Source of the DNA: Fonsecaea monophora
Taxonomy: Eukaryota; Ascomycota; Eurotiomycetes; Chaetothyriales; Herpotrichiellaceae
Assembly (NCBI RefSeq): GCF_001642475.1
Contig: NW_019174128.1
Span: 1 to 26,316 of the forward strand
Direction of reading: 5' to 3'
DNA: 26,316 bases
Part shown: piece after piece, positions 18,041-26,316 of the stretch
How the letters are laid out: each line of letters starts with the position of its first letter
Numbering within the stretch: the first letter of the stretch is position 1
Program-made: the position numbers and the translations under genes
Notes under the pieces: generated by a model
Told to the model about the DNA's origin: nothing
The model's database searches: none
What the model saw: only the letters and a program-made list of their open reading frames with translations

Positions 18041-18758
18041 CACTCTTTGATCTTGATTGAATATTAATGATTGATTGGCAATATCCATCCGTGCTCATGA
18101 CACAGCTAGCTGCACAACTGCCACCACACTTATAACGAGCGCCTCTTCTCATCAACCACCTCAACGCCTATCATGAATGATACTCCATATCCTCCTACCC
18201 GGTAACGATACCACTAAAGGCCCAATACCCAGCGAGTTGCCGATAACACAAACAAAACTTTTGGTCCCCGGCTTTGCTGTGGGGAATATACACACGCATA
18301 CACATGCATGAGGACAACCCCCATTCATCACTCGAGTCCGTACCGTCATAGCCATAGAAACACCCTCCCACACACGCGCCCAGGATGGAAACACGTACAG
18401 CATGCACAATACCCCTCCCACTGAGCCACGTCGGCGCCGCGTACCATGGTACAACAGGAAAAAAGAGGTTTCCAATATTTTCAGCATCGGTTACTTCATT
18501 TCATGTCGTGTCACTTCGCCCTCGTTTCGCTTCGTGTTCGGTACCGTTAGCCTGTCCGGATCCGAATGTCTTGCGTTCTTTCGTTGGAGAGTTTCCAGAA
18601 AAGACACCAGACTTGAGGTCCGAAAACAAACCAACACAGTCAGGTTGAAAACCATCCAATCAGACTCCCAAGCTCAACGATCGAACAATCATGTCAACAA
18701 ACCCCATCGATGCAGGCTGACAAGCTTGTCAATACGTGTTGATCATGCTCTTTTCTGT

Positions 18759-20967
18759 TCACTTTTTCTTGGCCTTGGGCACCTCTTCCGGCAGATACCT
18801 CGAGGAGGCGTCATTCCCGAACAAACGCATGTCGCCTTTGCCGCCCATCTGCATAAACTCCTCTTCCTGCCTGTTCGCCGCAGGGTGTTCCTCCCTTTTG
18901 TCTACCTCTTCCTCGTTCTCGACATCTCCCTCGTCACCGTTTTGCTTCTTTCCCTTGTTGTCCTTGGGCGGGCTCATCCGTACGTTCTTTCCGCTAGGGT
19001 TCTTGTCCCATACCTTTACATGCGCTGGCGAACCAGGAATTTCGGTCGGCACACCTTGGTTCTGTTGCCCTCCATTGAGATCAACTACTTTGCTCACTTT
19101 GACGTCGTTGATGTTGGCTAGCAAAGTGCGTTCCCGTTGGATTTTCCGTTTGGAAAAGTCAAATGCACTCATTTGCCCGGTGAGGCCATCAAGCGAATCG
19201 GCAGGGTTGATGTAGCCCAGATTCCTTGTCCAAGGATGTTCCAGGCACTGGTCGATGGTGATTCGCTTCTCCACATCGACTGTGAGCATGCGGTCGATGA
19301 GATCGAGGGCAGGGTCGCCGATCGAATCCCAATACGGTGATGGATAGTCAAACCGACCCATTTTGATCTGTTGAGCTAGGGTGTATGGGTTCTCTCGAGA
19401 GTAGAGCTCGTCGGAAAAGGGTGGAAATCCACACAGGCAGATATACAGGACCACACCAAGGGACCAGACATCAACTGCCTTAGTATACTTTCGATGACGG
19501 GTGTTCTCCAATATTTCAGGTGCAACGTCTGGCCAATATTAGCCACAGCAATTCAAGAAGATCAGGTGGGCACTTACAACTCGGTGTACCACATAATGTA
19601 GTGGTGAAGGACTCCTCGCCAATGATCTTAGCCAGGCCGAAATCTGCCAACTTGACCGACAAATTCTTGTCGGTTAGTAGAATATTCTCTGGTTTGATGT
19701 CGCGATGCACAATGTTCCGTTCGTGCAGATACTTAGTCCCTTGGAACAACTGGATGAAGATTTTCCTGGTCTCGGCCTCGGTCAACTTCTGTTTCGTCAC
19801 AATCAAGTTGAACAGCTCGCCTTCGGGCGCAAGCTCCAGGATCAGGTACACTCCATCAGGCTCATCAAACGTCTCTTTCAGGCAAAGGACATTGGGGTGG
19901 CTGACGCTCATCAGAACAGCGATTTCTTGTTCCAAACCTTCCGTCTGTGAGCGTTGGGACTCCCCCATGCGACGCTCGAACTTCTTGACAGCGAATTTGA
20001 AGCCTGTCGATCTTTCCACACAGAGGTAGACAGTGGCAAAATGACCTTTCCCCAGCTGTTGCAGAATTCGGTAACGCGAATTGAACGCACTCGAGTCTCG
20101 ACTTCTGGGGTAGCGAAAGACGAATCGAGCCTCATCTAAGATGGTGATCTCGTCCCCGTCCTCCAGCTGTCTTCGCTTGTTCCGACCCAAGTATGCCTCG
20201 TTGACAAATGTACCATTGCTGGACAAGTCTTCGAGAATAGCGACCGCATCACCATTACGCGTTTCGTTGAAGAGCAGGCAATGACGATTCGACACGGTTG
20301 GAATGTCAAGAATCATGTCACATTCTGGGTGTCTCCCGATCAGATATCCACTCGCAGGGAACCCTTTGTCCGTTTTCTCGTTCTCATATTCTGCCTCAGC
20401 CTCTATTAATTCCCTTTTCCCTCGCCTTCTACTCTTAACAGAAGACCTCGACACCTCGAGTGGCTTCGAAGGAGCAGGACAAAAGGCTCGTCGCTTCATC
20501 TGCAGTCTGTGTCCATTCTCGGTCATTGGAAACAGGTAACCCCATGTTCCATCTTCATCATTCAAGTCAGGCTCGATATCTCGCGGAGGATAGACGAACT
20601 GGGATAGAGACTGAGTGTCTTGAGGAGGTGAGGATTGTGGAAGAAGTGGTGGCGACGCTGCAGGCGTGACATGACGGATCTGACTCGGTCGGCCTTCCGG
20701 AGGAGTAGCAGTGTGTTCCTTGAATGTTTCGGTGGCAGTAGACTCCTGGTACGTCAGAGGAGAAGGCAGATATTGGTTCTTGACAGGCGTGTGCTGGTGA
20801 TCTTGTTGAGACTGCGAAGAGAGCCGTTGGGATCTCCGCGGTTTCTTGATCTCCTGGTCTTCACCGGTGCTGTGCTGTTTGACAGTCAGATGCGACGGCG
20901 ACAAAACACCACATTATAGCCTCACCCGATTCCGCTTCAAACTGCTCTTCTCTTTCTTGGGACCCAT
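18759..20967 (-). CDS. FHA-domain checkpoint kinase of the CHK2/RAD53/PRD-4 type
   Basis: Three exons (20967-20926, 20874-19578, 19528-18759) give about 702 residues. The 14-codon first exon, MGPKKEKSSLKRNR, is needed because the long second exon has no ATG before about codon 120. Ser-Gln sites cluster in the basic N-terminus (RRSQRLSSQSQQ), as in ATM/ATR targets. The FHA domain lies at about 185-270, with GYLIGRH, SNRHCLLF and SSNGTFVNE. The kinase domain spans about 281-560: GKGHFATVYL, AVKKF (Lys311), HRDIKPEN (404-411), DFGLAK (425-430), then across the last intron LCGTPS-YVAPEIL, and VDVWSLGVVLYI. The acidic/basic tail ends KAKKK, a possible nuclear signal. CHK2 kinases relay DNA-damage signals to the cell cycle, and in Neurospora PRD-4 also resets the clock. 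No connection to the glycan genes is evident. Confidence 0.93.
19529..19577 (-). other. Intron 2 of the CHK2-type gene
   Basis: A 49-bp GTAAGT...CCAG intron that splits the Tyr codon in GTPSYVAPE of the activation segment. The GGCTAAT branch point is near the acceptor. Confidence 0.85.
20875..20925 (-). other. Intron 1 of the CHK2-type gene
   Basis: A 51-bp intron with GTGAGG donor, CTGAC branch point and AAACAG acceptor. It joins the 42-nt first exon in phase 0 to HSTGEDQEIKKPRRSQR. Confidence 0.7.
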
Positions 20968-21228
20968 AACACCCCCACACAAACTCCGTCGGAGATGAGC
21001 CCACCGTCAACGGTAAGAAGGAGATCCCGTTTGTGATGAGAGAGAGAAGTGGAGGCTTGTGGCTGGTGGAGGATGGTGGAGAGGTCTGAGAGCGGCTATA
21101 TATTGGCAGACATTGAGAGGAAAAAAAGTTGCAATTGACTGTAGATACAAAGTATCGGTACGGGTCACTGACAAACCCTCGAGACGTTGCTTGAGGCTGA
21201 GTCGAGTTGCAATTGGGCTACTAGCTGA

Positions 21229-21238
21229 ATCACGTGAT
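21229..21238. promoter_or_regulatory. Palindrome ATCACGTGAT in the CHK2-type promoter
   Basis: A perfect 10-bp palindrome containing TCACGTGA, the preferred site of Cbf1/bHLH-zip factors. It lies about 260 bp upstream of the kinase start codon. Regulation is inferred. Confidence 0.4.
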
Positions 21239-21940
21239 ATGAGGCTGGGGATTGGTACATTTTCTCCATGTTTGCCTGATCTGCCTGCGCCTCATCTTTA
21301 TCCCTGACCCTTCGAACAATCCTAACCAACCAGCGTCGACATGCTGCACCTGCACCAACATCGGCCGAGACATTAGCACATTGAGACTCCAGCACAGCAG
21401 CAAACCCATGCCAATGGACTTGTATTGTGTAATATCATGAATCAGCATCGAAGTTTGTCTTTCGAAGACGCTCCAGCGTTGAGCTCCCCATCCTGCTTTG
21501 CCGGCGCCTGATCCCCCTACTTTTGCACGTTCCATTCAAGGGGACGTTGATACTCGAAGGATAGACTGCAGAAGTCGCCGAAGCTGCAGGCCTCCCAAGT
21601 GTTCGCTCTGAGAGATGTGGTCACTTTAAACCCCTCAACATCCTCTGTTTGCTCGAGATAGCTGGTGAACCACCCAGATTCTGCTCTTCTGCGTTGTCTC
21701 TAGCTCCATCTTCCCTCAAAACTGTCCCCAAAGGTCCCCATCGGTGCAAAGGAACCCTCGTCTCACGACCCGGCAGAGCATATTAGTGAATTTTCAAGGG
21801 CTGCTTTCTCGGGCTTCGCTCCTGCCCGCAGTCTCTCAAGCTGTCGCTCCCCTTCCCTCAGCTCCTGTGGTTTTTGCTAGAGTGCTCGGAAGTCCAGCCT
21901 CGAAATACTCACCGCAGACAGCGACTGCCCGCGAAGCTCC

Positions 21941-22188
21941 TATAAATCTGTCTTGACGGAGACTTTCAGCGCCTGTTGCTAGTCGTCAACAAGTCACTGG
22001 CCTTGCCTTTCTGTTTCTCGCCTTCACCATCTTCTGTTTGTCCAAGCACCCGCTGACCTCAATTTGATGTCTCAGCAGCGCTAAGCATGGCCGGGCGACT
22101 ATCGTCCCTACTTCTCCCTTGCCAGCCTGGCCTGCGCTATGGGTCGCAACAACACCCACTCCCTGGCGGACTTGTCCGGACTGTCTAG
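21941..22188 (+). promoter_or_regulatory. Promoter-like arrangement followed by a 33-codon frame
   Basis: TATAAA at 21941-21946 is followed by a C/T-rich leader and an ATG at 22087. The frame, starting MAGRLSSLLLPCQPGLRYG, ends at TAG 22186-22188. The N-terminus is Arg/Leu/Ser-rich like a mitochondrial presequence. No continuing exon could be identified. It may be a small-peptide gene, a non-coding transcript or a decayed gene. Confidence 0.2.
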
Positions 22189-22759
22189 CAATGTGATTTC
22201 TCCTTGGAGAGAGTGATCATCTTGTCCCGGACTAGCGCTGGGATGGAGTGTCTGTGCTTGGCTCCTGCTCAGACCTCAGACCGTGGAATGGTGCAGACGT
22301 CCGATTTGAGATTGATGACAACAACAAAACGTCAATCGAGTCACTCAGTTTGGTATCTGCTCGCACGGAAGATCCGAAATCACATCCTCAAGAGACATGA
22401 CTTTGAGTGGAGAGAGCCTAGAGAAGAAAAGAATCTGGATACGCCAGAGCGCACTGAGAAATGAAAGAGATTCGAGACATGCCGTGCATCGAGCTGATGG
22501 GTATAGCGGAGACTGGAAAATGAGCACAGCGGAATAGAATGTTGACCTCGTCTTGCCAAACTGGGTCCCAATTCCGTGCCTCTTCTCAAGCCCTTCTGTG
22601 CCACTTTTCACGGCATCTGAGAAGCTGGGATCCAGTCTTGGTTTGGCCGCGGAGCCCACGTATTGGGATTCTTCGGCACACTGCGCTGTTATGGGACTTG
22701 GGGCTCCTTGAATTGCAATAATAACTCACCATTGAGCTATTGTCAGTTCTTCAGCTGTC

Positions 22760-23045
22760 AGGCCCTCCATGTTGTTTCCTTCGATAAGACCATCGACAAC
22801 GTCAACGATTGGTTTGAACCAGAGCTGGAAACCTACACGAAGATTGCGAGCAAACTCGGATACTCGTCGATCTCACGGCCGACGACAACGATGCAGATTG
22901 CCTTTGGTTATCAAGATTTGATCCGCAGCTTCCTCGAACCACTTGCTGTCCTGATTTGCGTCTGCGCCTCCTCGTGGAAGACCGACCGTGTTTGCTCGAG
23001 GCAGTCAAAAAAGCTGGTGGGACTGTACCATGTTTGATGAACTGA
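22760..23045 (+). pseudogene. Possible gene remnant, coding-like in two successive frames
   Basis: One frame reads FDKTIDNVNDWFEPELETY and TKIASKLGYSS; a second frame, open from 22818, reads LTADDNDADCLWLSRFDPQL, then LLVEDRPCLLEAVKKAGGTV, and ends at TGA 23043. Each half looks protein-like where the other does not, as expected after a frameshift or across a missed intron. No family is recognised, so this is only a suggestion. Confidence 0.2.
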
Positions 23046-23551
23046 GACATAACTTCAAGCTGCAAGGATCTTCACGAGAATGCAGGTGGTTGGACTCTAG
23101 TTGTTACAGGTCAGGGGCAGGTGATTAGAGGGGCAGATGGCAGATTTGTTCACGAAAAAAAACAGGGTCTTGACGTGAAATGTTGGAGCCGCTGGCATGA
23201 TCTTCCAGTCTTGGTCGTATCTTGGTCGTTGGACTCCATGTGGAACAGGTATGAAGTGAATGCTGATAATGATAACAATCAACATGGTCGCGTGCTCTCG
23301 GACCAATCATCGGTACTTGGACATGTGAGAGGCTGAATCTACAGTCTATTTCACCGCATGACTGAGTAAAGTTTTCCCAGCCGCGGCTGTTAAGTTTGGT
23401 TGCTCAAACTATCGTCGCCAACCGTTCGTGCCGCGCAATGGATGCAGCGATCTTCGTAAGCAATCTAGACAAGCCAACTGGTGTGTTCGTCGCAAGAGTT
23501 TTGGACTGCTTGTTAGAAAAAAAAAGGAATGGCTGAAGAAAAGTGAAGGGA

Positions 23552-24118
23552 CTAGGCCTTAGATGGACAGACGGCAGGAAGTGCGGCAAGATCGAGGCGA
23601 TAAAACTTTGCGCAAGAGCACAAGACAAGATCTCTGAGCCTGTACTGAGCCAACAAGCCTCGCCAGACCATGACCATTTGCGACACCAGGAAGGAATAGA
23701 TACCAGAGCAGTCTCTGCGCATTTTCCCTTCCCCAAAGTCACGAGACGTTGAAGACATGAGGACAAAGCCCCGAGGATGAATGTCGGTGATTATGTCGTT
23801 GTCGCTCAGAAATTCTCCCTCTGTTACACAGCATATGTGTCTACGTTTTAGGTGGCGCTGCAGGTCCGCAAACAACGGAACGGCCCGCCAAGATCCAAAA
23901 GCCAGTTCTTCGTACCGGAGGGAATGGCGTGGTGGCTTGTGATGACCTGCGCCGATCTGTGTAGATCCCGCCTCCTCCAGGGCAAGCCATGCCAAGCGAG
24001 AGTTCAGCTTGTGCCGCTTCGCTGGCCCTGGTGAAGCCTGGGTTTGGGTTGCCTTTGCACGCTTGGGTGGTGATTCCCGTGGCTGGAACCCTAACATGAT
24101 TTGGATGGTCCCCTCCAA
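23552..24118 (-). CDS. Hypothetical 188-codon open frame, doubtful
   Basis: ATG at 24118, stop at 23552. The product is basic at the N-terminus (PPKRAKATQTQ), has FADLQRHLKRRH in the middle, faintly like half of a C2H2 finger, and a hydrophobic patch near the C-terminus. No complete domain is seen. It could be a real short gene or a chance frame. Confidence 0.22.
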   Translation of the reverse strand: MEGTIQIMLGFQPRESPPKRAKATQTQASPGPAKRHKLNSRLAWLALEEAGSTQIGAGHHKPPRHSLRYEELAFGSWRAVPLFADLQRHLKRRHICCVTEGEFLSDNDIITDIHPRGFVLMSSTSRDFGEGKMRRDCSGIYSFLVSQMVMVWRGLLAQYRLRDLVLCSCAKFYRLDLAALPAVCPSKA

Positions 24119-25171
24119 GGCTTTGTTTTGGGAAGCTCATCACGCGAGCAATTGACTCTGGACGACTCTAGCTCCGACCCAAGGCGTGACACCCAATAAT
24201 GGGATCGACTCTACCCGTGATCCTTTACCCTTCTAGGAGAGTCGACCCAGAGCGAGGCGTTCTCGGGACCAAAGAGAAAAGGTTAACGATAGTGATCTGA
24301 TCTGCTTCGTGTGGCAGGGATCCTTAGCCTGGAAACCTCTTCATCTATCTCCAAGGGCGCGCGACTGACTACTGAAGACGAGTGCAGCCTTGTTCAGATG
24401 GCTGGGGAGTCTTGATATCTCTTGCGCGTATGCCGCATTCAGCATCAAGTGTCTGTGTCTATGGCCATGGCGCATTTGTCTCCTCTACATATGCGCGCAT
24501 AACAGCATTGGTCTATGGTGAAACAAAAAGAAATACGAGGGAGGAAAACATTTCCGCGCGATGGCGGCCACGAGTTCGACCCAAAATCCCCATTCTAGAT
24601 AAGTCCCTGCGAAACCATTCGACAGGGTGACATGGAGACCAGCACAGGATGATTGGACCTGTTCCCACAAAGACTCAAATCAGCCCTGGGTGGGAAGTGG
24701 TGAGCCGCATCCAAACTCTATTTCGAAATCAAACCTGGGGTTCTCGGTATACAGGTGCCCCTCCCCCCAATAGTGGCCGTGGGCCCAGCCTTCTCGAGTG
24801 GCCCCACAATTATATGAAATTGCCTTACCGGATCGGGCACTGCGATCACGTTTGATATTCCCTCACTGAGCCCGCGTTTGATTTGCGGTCGCGTGAGTTC
24901 CGCGTACGATCTTCCTTTTCAATGGTTCGACTTCTGTTGTTGTGGCCCTCCAACCCCTCGGCGACGGCTCGGCGAGTCACAGAGTGAGATGAGCTCTTGG
25001 ACCTTTGCTCTCGGTTCCCCATCTGGGCCACATACTCGGGTCGCGATAGGCAATTTGAACTAGTGAGCCCTCTTGGAAATTGCGCCTTGTATGCTGCCGT
25101 CTCATGGCTAGCACAGACTACTTAACCACAGCCCAGCCTCCTTGTAAACCAAAAAAAAAAGTATTCGACTT

Positions 25172-25187
25172 TGTGTGTGTGTGTGTG
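25172..25187. repeat. TG dinucleotide microsatellite
   Basis: Eight TG units upstream of the secreted-protein gene. Non-coding. Confidence 0.85.
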
Positions 25188-25470
25188 CACAACGACATTC
25201 CTTTATTGTTGGCTGGGGGTTTTTGCGGGAATACTTAATCACCCTTAAGAACAGTCGTTCGTTACACTCGTTAACATCGTTATTTTTTTTTCCTTTCCCC
25301 CCAACAACGCAACGCTCTTTTGTCTTTGTTTCCCACTCCTCCCCTGCCTCCCTTCTGTCTAGACCCTCCGAAAATCGGCTCAAAGGGTCCTTTGTTTACT
25401 CAATACTCTCGATATTTGACAGTACCACATCAACAACAGAGAGAGAGTGACTTGACCGTGAACCAGAATC

Positions 25471-26307
25471 ATGGTCCTCTTCAGCCTGAACGCTGGCCTC
25501 GCGGTCAGCCTTCTGGGCGCTTTGTCGTCGTACCCGTCCGGGGCGATCTCAGCAGCTCTCCCTCAAGGGGAAAGCTCGCCGTTCGAGTCCGACAGTGCCA
25601 ACAACACCTGGTACCATCTACAGTCGTTCGGAGTTAACCAAAAATACCACAAGAGCACGCCCAGCTTCGTTTCGTTCACCGGCAACGACGGCTATCTCAC
25701 CGAGTCAAAGTCCGACGCCGCCCGCTTCTGGATATGGGGAGGACAACTCGGGGTGGACGACAAATTTGTGCATCTGGACTTCAGCAACGGGTATGCGGTG
25801 GTCAAGCTCGACGAGCGTCCCAGCGAGGAGGACTACGGCTTCTTCCACGGTGAGGACGGCTGGCTTCACGTCCAGGGTGGAGGCATCTCCTACGGCGAGG
25901 GCAGCCAAGCGGTCTTTTGCCAGAGTGACGATGGATCAATCTTCCTGCAGGGCCATGGAAAGCCCCCCTTTGCTTGTCAAGACATTGGTTTGGCACCAAG
26001 GCAGCGTGAGTACCTCCACAACGATTCGACTATCCCTCTTCCTCGAAACGGGAACTAGTTCTAACCTCCAGATATAGGAGCTGGTCCCGCACCCAGGTCA
26101 CTACCACCACGTCCAGGCAAAGCCGGTGCTCAACGTTCGCCTTCTCCGATCCCAACAGCAACCTCAACTGTTGTGCCTCGAAGTGTACCTGAATGGTGGA
26201 AACGTCAAGTAGGTGGTGGCCGCGGAGGTGGCGGCGGTGGTCGCGGCGGCGGTGGTGGTGGTCGTGGCGGCGGCGGTGGTGGTCGCGGTGGCGGCGGTGG
26301 TGGCTGA
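25471..26307 (+). CDS. Secreted protein of unknown family with C-terminal (Arg-Gly6)x4 tail
   Basis: Two exons, 25471-26005 and 26078-26307, give 254 residues. The 72-bp intron runs GTGAGT to ATATAG with a CTAAC branch point; an acceptor 6 bp earlier (CTCCAG) also keeps the frame but is very close to the branch point. An N-terminal signal peptide (about 1-28) ends near GAISA. Residues 45-175 form a single domain with NTWYHLQSFG, FTGNDGYLTE, ARFWIWGGQL and GWLHVQGGG, with two Cys near its end (VFCQS, FACQD). The layout is faintly like fungal PhiA-type cell-wall proteins, but that is not an assignment. The second exon is Pro/Ser/Arg-rich, passes a Kex2-like WWKR-Q site (218-222) and ends in four perfect RGGGGGG heptads (227-254) before TGA. 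A pyrimidine-rich leader suggests good expression. Confidence 0.72.
26006..26077 (+). other. Intron of the secreted-protein gene
   Basis: GTGAGT donor, CTAAC branch point and ATATAG acceptor. Reading through instead gives a stop at 26058 and loses the Gly-rich tail. Confidence 0.7.
26221..26304 (+). repeat. Four 21-bp minisatellite units coding RGGGGGG
   Basis: Four in-frame 21-bp units each encode Arg followed by six Gly, with varied synonymous codons (CGC/CGT, GGA/GGT/GGC) but no amino-acid change. Unit number may differ between strains. Confidence 0.85.
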
Positions 26308-26316
26308 GGAGGTGGT

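Larger units (their letters stand above)
16952..18758. other. Convergent intergenic region between acyltransferase and CHK2-type genes
   Basis: About 1.8 kb with no supported gene. It holds an AATAAA at 17297-17302 that could serve the acyltransferase mRNA, three TTGTGTCC repeats at 17501-17524, TAGG repeats at 17579-17592, a CCACCA/CCATCA pyrimidine-rich stretch at about 17706-17748 and degenerate TCGACACTTGATA-like units at 17925-18040. Confidence 0.6.
20968..25470. other. Long stretch without a secure gene
   Basis: About 4.5 kb between two divergent genes. The part next to 20967 should hold the CHK2-type promoter, with TATATATT near 21097 and ATCACGTGAT at 21229-21238. A TATAAAT, pyrimidine-rich leader and ATG arrangement lies at 21941-22188 but leads into only 33 codons. 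A protein-like segment in two frames lies at 22760-23045, and an open frame of 188 codons at 23552-24118 (-). The last 300 bp before 25471 are pyrimidine-rich and look like the promoter and leader of the secreted-protein gene. Confidence 0.55.

Noticed and set aside
18402..19121. 239-codon plus-strand frame near the 3' end of the kinase gene
   Set aside because: It overlaps the kinase C-terminal coding sequence in antisense and shows no recognisable domain.
20902..20904. TTG as start of the CHK2-type kinase
   Set aside because: Non-ATG starts are not expected here, and a spliced ATG mini-exon at 20967 gives a better N-terminus.
24540..24600. Possible tRNA T-arm (GAGTTCGACCC)
   Set aside because: No matching acceptor, D- or anticodon stem can be laid out around it.
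26221..26307. Gly-rich repeat as a CRISPR or simple non-coding satellite
   Set aside because: No spacers; the unit is in frame, keeps the peptide while changing synonymous codons, and ends in a stop.
1..26316. Secondary-metabolite cluster
   Set aside because: No PKS, NRPS, terpene synthase, P450 or pathway transporter is seen; the acyltransferase sits with glycosyltransferases instead.

Overview
The window looks like nuclear DNA of a filamentous ascomycete (Pezizomycotina). The genes carry short introns of about 49-114 bp with GTRNGY-type donors and internal CTAAC/CTGAC branch points. Intergenic spaces are 1-4.5 kb, pyrimidine-rich leaders precede several start codons, and the protein families are typically fungal (CAP59/CMT1-type mannosyltransferase, MNN1-type mannosyltransferase, BMT-type beta-mannosyltransferase, CHK2/PRD-4-type kinase, PXR1/GNO1 G-patch protein). 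The class or order cannot be fixed from the sequence. No tRNA, rRNA, CRISPR array or recognisable transposon was found.

Layout. 1-893 (-): the 5' part of a GT25-family glycosyltransferase, cut by the window edge, with an apparent 1-bp frameshift near position 22. 2192-3862 (-): a CAP59/CMT1-type (GT69) mannosyltransferase with three exons, one intron being GC-AG. 5012-6096 (+): a PXR1/GNO1-like G-patch ribosome-biogenesis protein with a 23-nt first exon. 6097-9026: about 2.9 kb with no convincing gene. 9027-10661 (+): a single-exon, GC-rich MNN1-type (GT71) mannosyltransferase preceded by a 21-codon uORF. 12100-13839 (-): a BMT-type (GT91) beta-mannosyltransferase with a 60-bp stop-free intron. 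15214-16951 (+): a multi-pass acyltransferase-3 (OafA-like) protein, divergent from the BMT gene. 18759-20967 (-): an FHA plus kinase checkpoint kinase of the CHK2/RAD53 type with a 14-codon first exon. 20968-25470: about 4.5 kb without a secure gene. 25471-26307 (+): a secreted protein of unknown family whose C-terminus is four perfect Arg-Gly6 heptads.

How they fit together. Four different Golgi-type glycosyltransferase families (GT25, GT69, GT71, GT91) and one integral-membrane O-acyltransferase lie within 17 kb, interrupted only by the PXR1-like gene. Four of these five are predicted type II or multi-pass secretory-pathway membrane enzymes with the topology expected for extending a mannose-based glycan, capping it with alpha-1,3 and beta-linked mannose, and acylating it. 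The fifth, GT25, also has an N-terminal membrane anchor. Fungal mannosylation genes are usually dispersed, so this grouping is the main candidate for a previously undescribed system: a clustered pathway for an acylated, beta-mannose-containing surface glycan. That function is inferred from family membership and proximity only. The CHK2-type kinase and the PXR1-like gene look like ordinary housekeeping neighbours.
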